Source: Pristionchus mayeri (taxonomy: Eukaryota > Nematoda > Chromadorea > Rhabditida > Neodiplogasteridae). Taken from it: DNA of 64,000 nt. The DNA lies in assembly GCA_036245805.1 (NCBI GenBank), contig BTRK01000001.1, positions 4,402,001 to 4,466,000 of the forward strand. The letters are read 5' to 3'. Of this stretch, positions 1 to 12,800 are shown piece by piece. The position numbers and the translations under genes were made by a program. The number at the start of each line of letters is the position of its first letter. Position 1 is the first letter of the stretch. The notes under the pieces are model-generated. The model was not told the origin of the DNA. It ran no database searches and saw only the letters and a program-made list of their open reading frames with translations.

Positions 1-354
1 AATCTCTAGATTGACTAGGAGCCGATATCTTAATTTTTGTCATCGATTTTACAGCAAGGCTGCAGCCAATGTGCGACCGAGCAGCAACTTCAAATTTTTA
101 CTCTGAGTAGATCTCGGTCCTATCTACAACGTCAGAAAGTTTGGCAAGCTGGAAAAAATTTATGTAAGAATAACGCCTGTTTGAAAAAGTGAAATTCGAT
201 TGCTTCATAACTACGCAATCAGTTATGATGCGCGTGATGACGCAATATGTGCTTCGTATTCCTCGATGGGTTTGATAGATATTGCTACAACATCTAACGG
301 CAGAAAAAGTTATATGAAAAAATCAAATCGTATGAATACTTTCCGGCGCTACTG
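1..354. other. No gene seen at left edge
   Basis: AT-rich sequence without a convincing exon. It may be outer flank of the palindrome that starts near 355. I see no splice-bounded open frame here. Confidence 0.4.
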
Positions 355-1665
355 TACCTAGGGGTAACTTTTCACGTAGAGTTCGAAAATCGACCTTAGA
401 AAGCCGCATCTCAAACCCCTGATTTCGCGGTGGACCAAATTTGGGTGGTCATTTTTTGAAACTTTTAAACGGCAGTTTCAAGACCCCATACATATTTAAA
501 TTCTCAAATATTTCGAAAAAAATTTTCACGTGCGTGTATTTTTTACTATGTTCATTAAATTCCCCATGAAAAGTTACCCCAGGAGCCAAATGTTCGCTTT
601 AATATGCGTGACGAATTGTATTTATTCTCTGCGCTGAAGATGTTAGAATGTCGAATTTTTGAACATAAATCGATTTTTCTGAAACACCACGATGAACTAC
701 GAACGGTTCTATGTGGTTTATGACTAGTCTGCACCCGAGGAATTTAAAAATTATCTAAAACGAGAGGCTTGACAAATTTCTGAAAAATCGCTTTTCAGCA
801 CCTCGATTGGTCCCATATTTGGGTATGTCTAACTATCCACTTTCGATGTTAATCTAACACCTCTCAGGCTAACAGTGTAGTACATACCAACGTTAGTAGG
901 AAACATATATTTGGCGTCCGCCATTCTCCACGGTTTCGGAAATATTTTTGCTTGAACTTGCTATCTCGTGGATGCAAAATTTTAATTTTACGTGAAATAC
1001 GATACGATTTCAATGAAAATCAGTCACCTTTGTGCATTTTATCACTTGTCTGATGTCTGGAAAACTGAAAAAGTGATTCAAAATACACATTTTGCCAATA
1101 TAAAAAAATCACTTATTTCTGTGGGCGGAAAACATCGATTTTTGAATGTAAGTAAAATATGTATTTTTAAAAATATTTTTTAAAATTTAAAAATTACTTT
1201 TTCACTTTTCCTGATATCAGAGAAGTCATAAAATACACAAAGCTGACTGATTTCCATTGAAAACGTATCGTATTTCACTTAAAATTAAAATTTTACATCC
1301 ACGAGATAGCAAGTTCATCCAACAATATTTCAGAAACTGTGTAAGATAGGTGACTCCACATATATGTTTCCTACTAATGTTGGTGTGTAATACACAATGC
1401 GCTTGAAAGCTGTTAGAATTTTTTGGCCGAAATTTTGAAAATTTAAATGGGCAAAATTTTTTTCAGAGACAAGCTAGCCTTTTACTTCCAACAGTAAAAA
1501 TGCTTATCTCGTCGAAATATTTGAGAATTTAAATATGTACGTTTAAAAGTTTCAAAAAATGACCACCCAAATTTGGTCCACCGCGCGAAATCAGGGGTTT
1601 CAGATACGGCTTTCTAAGGTCGATTTTCGGACTCTACGTGAAAAGTTACCCCTAGGGACATCTTA
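355..1665. mobile_element. Foldback element, family FB-A
   Basis: The segment near 359-500 (CCTAGGGGTAACTTTTCACG onward) recurs inverted at about 1510-1660. Inner arms also match: TTAGTAGGAAACATATAT near 894 pairs with the reverse complement near 1365-1385, and the stretches near 965 and 1300 pair across a centre close to 1.1 kb. The arms are diverged, so this is an old non-autonomous palindrome. A partial copy of the same family lies at 37.6-38.35 kb. The short open frame at 992-1183 is simply part of the palindrome. Confidence 0.75.
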
Positions 1666-3131
1666 AAATCAGCACTTTATTTCTCGCTGTACGGCCTCTG
1701 ATCAGTTCTCAAAGATAGTCACTCTTATATTCTTCTCACATTACTACAGAGACATCGCATTCAAAAAATTAAACATTCACATAACGTGTAGTTCAAACTG
1801 AGTTGTAATGCAGCACCCTGCGCACGACTTATCGATCATGAAGTAACGCTTCTCTCTTACCTTCTAGATATCTCAAAAAGAAGTTAGACCATATATGTGA
1901 GAGAGAAAATCAATCTCTCCCGCCTAGAGTACACTTTTTGAGCGAGTGAAGAAACACTCAACAGTGGAACACGAAGCAGACAACCAGGGAGGAAGATGAT
2001 AATATTCATAACTGAGAGAGTTATCTATTCGCATTCGTCGCTAGAGCGGTATTTTCATTTCGCTCGCGAGGGCGGATCACTCGCTAGCGATTTCGCATAA
2101 CCGATCAAAGGAGACGAGAGCTCGCAATATCATCAATAATATTACAATTATTTTTAAATGTTTAGAGGGCGCAAAAATGGTTCTCATCCGGGGTTGGGTA
2201 AATCATTGGGCATAATGCATTTGTGAAAAGCGAAGTTTCCGACTGAAAAAATGGAAGTGAAATGTGTAATTACAGGGAAGCAATTGCTTAATCATAGAAG
2301 ACTTTGAGAGAATAATTTCTAAAAAAAATAGGCCAGAATTAGCGTTGTGACTGTAATCCTCCTGACATGCATCTGTACGCCCGGGGTAATCGTCGAAGCT
2401 GTGATTTCTGTAAATGTAAAAAGTTTACCGGAATGCAGCGATCACCGGCTCCGTGAATACGTCATTCTAACAGAATTTTAAATGTAAGAATTTTAAAATT
2501 ATAATATTAGATCTTAAAATGTTCAATTCTCAACATTATAAAATAAAGGCCAATTGCAAACTGTCTTTACATTTATGTTTCTCGGATGTTTCAAATTATA
2601 TCCAGTCACCTTGGGAACAATTCTTCTCCTTTTTTCGCTAAAAATATCAAACAAATGTGGATAAAATTATTTAATTAAATCCACCAGTCGATTGAGAATT
2701 GTAAATTACAATTAAATTACAATATATAAAACATTAATTAATTAACGAAGCACGTCGAAAAAACAGTGGCGACCATGCAACTCAATGTGCATAGGGTGAA
2801 TGACGATAATATAGCAAAAAACAGTAAACAACGGAAAAAAACAGTAATAGTGTTTTGTATTCGGTACCTATTAGGGTTTCTCGAGAGCGGTTTCTCTTTG
2901 TACCCTTTTAGGTACCTATTCTAGTTTAGCCAAAAGTGACCATTTTATTAGGTACCTATTAGGTGAACCTTTCCTGAGTATTCTAATCCTCCTAATTGCG
3001 GTCCTCTCTCTCAATCTGGATCTCTATCGTGTTCTCCTGTAGAATCCAGTTTCATTGGTGCTTCACGAATGTTATGAATGTGTTCGTTGTTATGAATGGC
3101 CACTTAGTTCGTTGGCACTGCTTTTCTCTAG
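1666..3131. other. Non-coding stretch with two dispersed-repeat relics
   Basis: The 1850-2300 part (GAGAGAGAAAATCAATCTCT, then a segment with CTCGCTAGCGATTTCGCATA) recurs diverged at 58.08-58.54 kb and 52.55-52.87 kb. The 2510-2650 part carries the motif ATCCAGTCACCTTGGGAACA, which accompanies transporter exon relics elsewhere in the window. A hydrophobic run near 2350-2420 could be a signal-peptide exon of the gene that follows, but no ATG fits. Confidence 0.5.
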
Positions 3132-5336
3132 AAAAAAATGCAGAACCTACCAGTGGATCGACGCCTTCCGCCAGTAACGACTACCTCGTCGACCACGACG
3201 ACCACGGCTTCTGAATCGACGACTAAGACGACGTCGAGCAGACCGACACTGAGAACCAGGTGTTCGATGATCTTTGACCATTTGTTGGTGGAAATCTTTG
3301 TGCCATAATTTTAATCAGCATAACGAATCAAGCAGTGCCATTTTGATATAAAACCGTCACACTTTTTGCTTTGAAAATGAATAAAGTTTAGAAAAAAATG
3401 AGGCTAAAATAGATTCTCTGGATTATGATCCTTGGAAGGCGTAACGCTTCATTTATTGTTTTTCAACCAAATATTTAGTAATTGATACTGCAATGAAGCA
3501 CAAAGCTAAAGGGTGGAATTTAAATTTTTTTTCCAATTTTATTCTTGTACAGATTATTGATTTTAGAGTTGCGAAGCTCATGCGGTCGCTGCTCTCGGTT
3601 CGGGACTGTACCTCGTGGCTCCAGAAATCACCGACGTCCCCTTCGACGTCTACTGTAGAATGGACGAGGATAATGTGGTGGGACGGGGAGAGGGAGTGGA
3701 GAGGACGGCTGGAGCATGGACGTATGTCCAGAGGTGAGGCATCATGAAGGGTTTTTGGGTTTTTAAATTTAAAGTAAAGATTTATTGCGTGGTGAGGTTC
3801 GTATCTATGCCTATCACGTGTATCACGAGACATTGGATGAAAAACAGGCACCTCGGGAACATTTTCAAAAAAAGTTTTCCCCAATTTGATTCGTATAATG
3901 GTAAAATAATGTCCCATATACAGCATTTTGAAAAATATACGTCAATGGTCCCAGAGCCGGACTTTAGGAAATTTCCGGTTTTGCACCTTTCTATACTGAA
4001 TTTCAGCTCACTAAACTACAGAGGTAGCATTGGCCTCAAAATTTGCGAAAAATTATTTCCAGAAACGTTTCTGTTCAGGTCAAGGCGATTGGACAACGTT
4101 GAAAAATTATTCGATTAAAAAACCATTTTTCGGCTCAAATTAAAAATATTGCCTCTATCAAGCGGTAGAGCGATACAGCTTTTTACAGCAGAATATGAAA
4201 GAAAGAGTCCATATACATCAAATAAAAATATAAAAAGCAAAATTGGAGATACGTGATATTGGCATTTTTCACTCAAACATGGCATACTGAAGAAAAAGTC
4301 GAAAAATCGAGATTTTTTATTTTTGTTCCTTCTTCATCAAATTTTTCCAAAGTGTTGTATGGATAATGTGCAGGTGTAAAATACTCTTTTGGAAAATTAT
4401 TTTACAAGTTTGTGCTCATGTCAATCTGCCTAAGAAATGTGTTGTTTTTATCATTTAATTCCATTTTGTGCAGAAACTTGTATGGCTTGGGATCGAAATA
4501 TTGGAACGAACTGATAAGTTAATTCAAGATGAACAACGGGAATCAGTTTTCCACCGCCGATCGAGACAATGACAGGGACGAATTCGTGAATTGTGGACAG
4601 CACAGAAACTACGGGTGGGATTAAAGTATCTTTTTAAAATTCTATTTTCCATATTTTCGAATAGGTGGTCGTTAGAAACTTAAAAACATGGTTATCTTAC
4701 TTGTTCTTGCCAATCTACCGGGATTTACACTAGGTACATTTGTGTACTGGTAGTTGATTATATCGGACTAGTTCGGAACAATTCGATAGCGTAGACCCTT
4801 CTAGTCTCAAACAAAAAATAATAATTAATTTTATCTTTGATCTCTGGTTGCAGTGGTTGGTGGCACAAGGACTGCACATTCGTCGCACTGAATGGAATGT
4901 ACGGAGACACGAAGAACAAACTGAGGTGAGCGAAGGAAGTTGTTAATTAGACATATTGAACCATTGCCAGTATGTTGTTTCATCACTAGTTTTAGGCTCC
5001 ACTGATCTTTCCCAAGTTATAGTTTGACTATTTTTGTAATTTCGGGGGTTCAACATATTAGAACTAAAAGTAAAAAGAAAAAGTCAGAAAAAGCAGTGCT
5101 CAATTAATCTAATGACGGCATGATAATTTGGAATCTTATTTCTCGATTTTCTTTGTTCATTGGTCCCAAATCTTCATGGTGTTATTATCCCACCCCTGTA
5201 CCTCGCTATCACCTCCTCTCTTTCTCTCTGCAGGTACCAAGTGTGGTATCGAGCAACGATGGCGGGCGACCCACTCAAGTCCTCCTACCACATCCGCCCC
5301 AAGCGATCGATAATGATGGTGCGCCAGCGCCTGTGA
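3132..5336 (+). pseudogene. Fibrinogen-related domain (FReD) secreted protein, probably broken
   Basis: Exons read as 3132-3259, 3569-3733, 4474-4614, 4854-4925 and 5234-5336, with phases that agree at every join. Exon 1 encodes a linker almost entirely Thr and Ser. Exon 2 carries the start of a fibrinogen C-terminal domain (PFDVYCRMDED, ending WTYVQR). Exons 3-5 carry its second half: NGNQFSTADRDND (the calcium-site region), a conserved Cys pair, the GGWWHKDC and LNGMYGD motifs, and a final IRPK segment. FReD proteins are secreted sugar- or acetyl-binding lectins, often immune or developmental. Exon 3 has an in-frame TAA at 4520-4522, and the domain jumps from its YGLGSKYW segment straight to the NGNQF segment, so roughly 60 residues expected in this family are missing. 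The first, signal-peptide exon was not found. It is either a recent pseudogene or the reference has an error there; identity as a FReD is secure. Confidence 0.8.
3744..4120. repeat. Fragment of foldback family FB-B inside the FReD intron
   Basis: The motif AGAGCCGGACTTTAGGAAAT, followed by TTCCGGTTTTGC, matches the arms of the palindromes at 8.65-10.17 and 27.2-28.26 kb. The open frames over it are by-products of the repeat. Confidence 0.55.
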
Positions 5337-6851
5337 GTGACCTACCGCAGAATACAGTATCCCCTGCGGTAGTTGCGAGACCCTAATAAGAACGCTCGAT
5401 TGTTCGATGTGGCCTTTCATAAAGGAAGATTTGTTTACACTTTCTGATTCATTCATTGATTTCTTTCTCTCGGTTGCACAATTCTTCCCATTTGCTCAAA
5501 TTGACTCGATGACCTACCGTAACCCTGAGATCTGCATAATATCCTTTTTTGCGAGCTCATAATTTCCCCTCCCTCGAACATTTTTTGTTGTTACGTGTAC
5601 CCATTCACCCAGCCTCTATATTCACAACGTATTCGTTTCGTTTCCTAAGTACTTTCTGTTTCCTTTTCATTCTAACTCTTTTCTCAATATCGATTTTCCA
5701 TTAATCAACATAGATAATCGCTAGATTACAATTCATTCCTCATGATCTTTGATCACTTTCCCTCATTGGTAGATTTTCTTGCTTCAATTTTCAATTTATT
5801 GCGACTCTCGTATTTTATTTATCCCGTCAATTCAATGTTTCACAATCAAAAATTCGAAATGTTCCTCTGATTTATCATTTTGGATGGTGCAATTAGCAAA
5901 CATTTTTGGATGAGTGATCGAAGTGAATAAATAATATGACGAACGGAATGTTTGCACGTGTTTCGCGTTTGTTTTTCTAACATGTTAGCTGTATCTTCAT
6001 TCTTTCGCACGAGGAAAATTCTGGATTACATTGAAAATAGAGGGAAAACTGAGGGCATATTGCTGTTGATATTTCATCTTCGTGTTGGAGAAGCATGGAT
6101 GGGAGTAAATAATTATCACCTCTATTATTTTTACACATGATCTCGAGGTGCTTTCCCTAACTACGTAAGTATTACGGTATCGTCCCTCTGAATCCGCCAT
6201 TCTAATAACATATCTTATCCATATTAAATCGGGTAATTCTCACTATACAAAATTATAAAGCAGGAGATAATATTTACACTGCCTTTAGATTCATGCTTCA
6301 CTGATGTTCCAAAGTCTATCCAGCCACCCTGAGAATAATTCCGTGGAGTTTTTTCGGGTAAAATTAGAAAAAAAGTATAAATACCATGATTTGACCCCCC
6401 GTGGTCTCTGATATGGAGGAAGGGTCATTGGAATTTAGTATTTCTTCTTCTGGCCACGCGTACACAAATACCCTGAAATTCTCTCAGGTGGTACAATCTG
6501 AAGTTCTCTGTCGGATAAGTAATTGGCATTGAAAACTGAAATAAAATAGTGCAATTTACAGTGGAGCGTCCGTGGGAATTGAGAATCGGGTTTTGATAAT
6601 CGGAGGACATAACTGTTGATTACCAGTGGTCAGTGTCGGTGCTGTCAAACTTTCCAAAAAAACTTTAAAGTTAGAAGGAGATATTGGTAGTTTCAGGAGC
6701 AAGGATTTTATGTCCAATTGCTTCTGTACTGTGTGTGCGAGGACTGAAATTGTCTAGGATTACTGAAGAATAACTTATTCTAATTACATTTTATGATTAC
6801 TTTTTCTTTAAATCATTTCAAAATTTCATTAATTTGTTTTGTCTTAGCCGT
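5337..6851. other. Intergenic stretch between convergent genes
   Basis: The FReD frame on + ends at 5336 and the Cys-rich membrane gene on - ends at 6852, so this is a convergent 3' region. The segment 6210-6360 resembles the transporter-intron repeat (TTCATGCTTCACTGATGTTC). No exon is supported. Confidence 0.5.
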
Positions 6852-9800
6852 TTAGTCATCACAAATCGACTTTATCAGATACAATTGAGCAATTAAGAGG
6901 GATAAATGTGCTCCCTTCTGGATGGCCTCTGTCGAAGAATCACGCGTGACTTTCCTCAAAGGGATTTTTTTCCGAATAAGAACGACCCTTCGAACCTTTT
7001 CTTCCTCCCTCTGAGCATTGTAGTCGAAGTCATCGAGGATCGTCCAGGGTCTCATCTAGAAAAAAATTGATTTCATCTTTCTCCTTAGGGTGATGAAAAT
7101 AAGGAAATTGAACCTTATGCTTAGAAAAAGAAAAATTCCGAAAAAAATAACAAAAACTCTTATTCTCACATTTCGGACGACATCCGTCTTCTCGAGTACA
7201 TTCTGCATGATGTCATACTGACGCAGGTCCATCACGATTCCATCCTGGTAGTACTCCTGCACAAGAAATAATTGTGTTGATCCATTTTTTTCCAAAATTG
7301 TGGAAATAACTAACCAACAAACAGTAAGCCCATCCTAATCGTTTGCAATTTATTTCGTTAGGCAATTTGCAATATGAGCAGTGGATAGTCTCTCCGTACG
7401 GCAATAGGTCGGATGAAAACTATGACACCATTCTGCCTTTGATATAGCAAAGCCGGCATGTCGTCATAGTTCGTATCCGGCCGTGTGCCCTCTGTACTAG
7501 GGTTCTGGAATTGCGCGTAATTGGGCATCTTTTGAATCATTTTTGGATATGTTGCATGTACAATATATAGTACACATATATAGTGCACATGAAACATATA
7601 TGAAAATGATTCAAAAGATGCCCAATTCCGGAACCCTAGTACAGACGGCACACGGTCGGATACGAACTATGCCGTCATGCCGCCGTTGATATATCAAAGG
7701 TATATCGCCTATGCAAAGCCGGTATGACGTCATAGTTCTCCTCCGACCTTGTACCCTCCGCACTCACATGCCAGTGCTGCTTCTCCCTCATTCCCCTCAC
7801 GATCTCTTCTTGTTTCATCTCTCGCATCATCGCGAGTTCGCTCTGCTCGAACAGACTCTGCTGCCACATCCGCTGCAATTTGTGTATTTGTTTTTCAATT
7901 TCTAAGCATTAACACGGGTCTCCTGTAAAAGCGTAGGAAAACTGACCCGCTTGGCTACTAGAATTTTTTTGTATATCAGATTTTGATTAAACTTGGTTCA
8001 TGGCCATGGGTGAAGGTCAGGGGAAGGCTAATCCAGTCAGTTTTATGAAACTCAGCTTACATGCAAGTTTCTAAGCAAGTGCAAATTTTTTCAATTGCAA
8101 AATGGTAAAAAAAGTCTGGAAATGGCATCATAGTATTTGTCACTGCTATATTAAATCTATTAGACTTCATTTTTCGTGGTGAGCAAGTTTGCTCCACTTC
8201 AATCTATGGCAAATTTTCAGAAAAACATTCGCTTCGAGTCTAAGCGCGAGATAGAATGTAAATTTGCGAGAGATTTGCTCTTTCTTTCTCTGCGCTCTCT
8301 CATCTCTCGCTCACCCCCCTCTGGTTTCTCCCAGCCTGTTGTAAACCAGTTGGAAGGGGCGGAGTTTCGGCGAACCAGTTGTCAACCAATTCCTCAACCA
8401 GTTGGTGGGCAACGCGCCAGCAACTGGTCAGGGCACTGGCTAACAACTGGTTGGGAGAAACCAGGGCCCTGCAAAACGCCGTGTGCTCACCTGCCAATTG
8501 CTGCCCTCCCAGATGACGACTGCGCGACACATGAAGGCGTTGAAGGAGACGTAGAGAGTGGCCAGAGAAATCACCACCATCTATACAGATTTTGTATTAA
8601 ATTAGTATTAAAATTATGGCAACGAACACACAAATTGTAACACAAGTATTCTGAGAGATTGCATGACCACTAGGCTCTAGGAGCCGAAAGTTTGAGCAAT
8701 ATCCACGAGATATTTATGTCAGAGTATATTGGGGATGAGAAAACTTTTGATGTTGGCAGTTTGACTCAGAACCGGCTTTTAGGGATTTTCCGGTTTTGCG
8801 TCCGTCTCTAGTGTATTTTAGCTCCCAGATGAGCTAGGATGATGGGATTGGGCTCAAAATGTGCGGACAATTATTTTAATCAACTTTTATGTTTTCGTCG
8901 AAAATGAAAAATCACATCTTCATATTGTAATTTTCGAGAAACTGTCATCGAAATCAGATATTCAATTCTACTGGCTCAGGAACCCCCATGTTACACAATT
9001 TTCCTTTTCATATTATGAATCCTCGATGTCGATATAGTCTAAGAAAAAATACTATTTAAACGCTACATTGTGGCTTTTTGAGTTCTGATGCCCGGAAGTC
9101 CATTAAGTGAGCTATGCGGTGATATAGGCATTGCGAAATTAGTCATTATTCGGCTCTATTTCTTGTGTTTTGACGAATTATCAACAATTTGAAATGGAAG
9201 ACAACCATTCATGCTGAAAAGACCGGATTTAAAATCTTTTCTGAAAAGTCGATTTTTTCGACCCCGGAAAATCGAAAAATCTCAAACTTTGAAAATTGCT
9301 GATTTTCACGACAAATTCAAATTCCCTAACAAAATTAATTATTTCAAAGACTACATCACCAATGGAATTGACCGGCTTGCTTATTTATAGGCTGTTGAAA
9401 TGGCATGGGATGAGTTCCTGAACCATATTTATCTTACGAAAGTATCGCTTGTTTCGACGCGAAATGATCTATTTTATGACTTAAAATTTTGCATCAAAGA
9501 AGAAAAAAAAACTTCGAAAATTTTCGATTTTCCGGGGTCGAAAAAATCGACTTTTCAGAAATGATTTTAAATCCGGTCTTTTCAGCATGAATGGTTGTCT
9601 TCCATCTCAAACCGTTGATAATTCATCAAAACACAAGAAATAGAGCCGAATAATGAATAATTTCAGAATGCATATATCACCACAAAGCTCACTTAATCGA
9701 CTTCCGGGCATCAGAACTCAAAAAGCCACAACATAGAGTTTAAATAGTATTTTTCCTAGACTATATCGACATCGAGGATTCATAATATGAAAAGAAAAAT

Positions 9801-12800
9801 TGGGTAACGGGGGGGGGGGGGGGGGGGGGTTCCCGAGCCAGTAGAATTTATTGTCCGATTTTGTTGATGTTTATGAAGATGTATATGAAGATGTGGTTTT
9901 CCACTTTCGACGAAAACATAAAAGTTGTTTAAAATAATTTTCCGCACATTTTGAGCCCAATGCCATCATCCTAGCTCATCTGGGAGCTGAAATACAATAG
10001 AGCCGGACGCAAAATCGGAAAATCCCTAAAAGCCGGTTCTGAGTCAAACTGCCCACATCAAAAGTTTTCTCATCCCCAATATACTCTGACATAAATATCT
10101 CGTGGATATTGCTCAAACTTTCGGCTCCTAGTGCCGCAGGGGGTCCGTTTTCATGCAATCTCTCAGAAGACGCGTGGTAAATCGTAGGAAAATTAAAAAA
10201 AAAAATCTAAATAAGGGACAATTGCTTCACCAGCAGGCCTCTGATGACAATTCGAGTCCAGTAGTGGTGCTCGTCAACCGGCTCGTCTGCAGCAGGGAAA
10301 TCGTTGGCATAATTACAGTATTCAATATTTTATATGAACAAAGCTATTTTTCCACTCAGAATAGTATTGTTTATATTTACAATATTGGCATAAGGCGTTG
10401 GCATATTTACAGTATTTTAATGAATTTGAAAAGAAAACTAACGTCTATCGACGCACGTGGCTATCGTGCCGAATCGAGTGTGCATCCAAGTGCCATTAGG
10501 GAAGTGAATGCGCCACCAGCCGAGTCTGCCAATTTAGCACATTCATATTCCCGGAATTTTGAAGCGATTCCAAGAGATAGTCATGCTTTGGATAAACTGA
10601 TTATGACATCATTTACGAAGCTATGGTAATATCGCGATGATCAAATATTTAATTAAATAATTATTGTAATCCCTCACTCTCGGTCGCAGCTCAGATTGCT
10701 CATTGGCTCCCAATTTAAGCCCTCCGTGAATCGCATCCTGCAATTATGTCTTCTTTATTTATTTTATTTATTTTGAAATTTATATTTTGTATTTCTCAAA
10801 CATTGATAACTTTTCAGGAGCAAGTTGTCCAGTTTTACAGAATGTCGAGGAAATTGCAGCAAAATTTCGAACTTGACTAATAAACTCGCATCAGCTGGTA
10901 GGGATCGCTGCACTTGTTGCCGCCGTAGTCACTCAGGTAGCTGATCTGCAATTTTACAAATAAAAATGGTTACTGCGGGAACAGAGAACTTAGTCGTTGT
11001 GTAGTGGCGAGAGTTGATTCTAAATATGCTAAATCTCGGCAGCACAGCACGGACTACGTTTTCTGTACTCACAGTACAAAATGGGGAAAATAACGAACGG
11101 GCATGCACTTGTCATCAGTCGTGCACGTCTGCCGCAGGAATCCATCGGTGACGCACGAGTGGCCTGATATCACGCCTCTTATGAGAGAATCGACCCAAAA
11201 TGACTGGATTCTGGCAAAGGGGTCACTTTTCGGTTTCGGGTTTTCGACGTTTTTTGGGGTCTCCCATGCATGCCTAACACCTCCCTGATTGGAATAGTCT
11301 CAGTGGCTGCACCTCATCGAGATGCTGCACCTGTCGGAGGAACGCTTCTTACTTTGAGAGCTCCTTTCTGTGCTTCAAAATTACAGTAGGAAGGCCGTTT
11401 TTTTTTCCCATGGCAACTTTTCATGCTCTATTCACCTATATTTTTCATTTAGCCTTAATTTAAGATATCAGGTTGGTGCAAAAGTTTCTCCCTTTTTTCA
11501 GAAATTTACATTTTTGCTTCCCCTGACTTCCAATGTTGATGAATTCTCATTCGGTATTTTGCAATCAAGGGGTACATGAATACTCTTTATAATAAGCCAT
11601 GTCCCACTTCTCAACATTTAGCAGCGTCGATACAGTAATCTGACCAATTTCGTAAAATTGATTTTCAAACTGAATTTTTATAAGGTCATCGCTAAGTGGA
11701 GAAAAGAGATAGGGGTTAATCATACATACCAGTGTAAAGTAGGATAACTGGGCATGCTCATGACTGTAATTCGGTATCAGTGTGCCGTCATGCCAAGTTG
11801 AGATTGGCGTCTAATTAGATAATTCAGCTATTTTAATTTCTGCAGAAATACATTTCATAGCCCCGAATGTTTAGCCATTGACTCAGAAAGCCATATTGTG
11901 GTGGACAACTAAGTACTCGCCAGCCTCAGTATTACCCTTAAATATGAGAGGGCTACTCGAGAATAGCAGATTGATACAACAAAATTTCCCAATTTTAACA
12001 ACTAAATCAGCAATTTTTGTAATTCTCATCTTTCAACGCATATTGAAGGTTGGATATTTTGTAATATTCTTCAAGAGCAACTTGAGTAGTGTCACCCTTC
12101 AAATGGGCAAAATCATTTTTTTGCGCGTATTCGAATGACAGGGTCCAGCAAAGTACACCTAAAATCGTAATATTTTGAGATTTTGACATTTTCATTATTT
12201 ATTCCCGTAATGCGTTTTCCATAATTGAATTGATCTTGCGAGTGTAATCTACTTAGATGCCCATAACTAATGTTAAATGGAAATTAAAGTCTGCACAATT
12301 TGGTTAGAGAAAGTTTAAAAAATAAATTAGGGAGAAACTTTTGCACCAACCTAATATGTTCGGGAGACATTCAACTCAATTTATTTCAAAAAACGCTCGA
12401 AAAGCCACTGATTTTTTTGAATAGGCATATGCAGCATCTGAAGACGAATCGTTTAAGGGGTCTAAGCTCCCATAACTCGGGGGGTAACTTAGTGCCCCAT
12501 GCGAAAACTTTTTTGAATGATTTGAACTTATTTTTCACTATGTAATTTCATTGTTCTCCCTCTCATTCTCTGTGAAACTCAACCTAAATTGTCAAAAGCC
12601 GTGCGAGCGCGAGCGAACGACGAGAAATGAGAGGGAGAACAATGAAATTACACAGTGAAAAAAAAGTTCAAATCATTCAAAAAAGTTTTTCGCATGGGGC
12701 ACTAAGTTACCCCCCGAGTTATGGGAGCTTAGACCCCTTAAACGATTCGTCTTCGGAAGCTGCATACGCCTATTCAAAAAAATCACTGGCTTTTCGAGCG

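Noticed and set aside
8176..8640. A 154-codon frame on + over 8.2-8.6 kb
   Set aside because: It overlaps the antisense of a supported membrane-span exon at 8491-8580 and a repeat of AACTGGT motifs; no domain.
10231..10286. Transporter exon on - because it reads PVDEHHYW, like PVDENAKG of the main transporter copy
   Set aside because: Its phases join it to the exons of the Cys-rich membrane gene and the following span is not an MFS helix pair; the likeness is short and probably chance.
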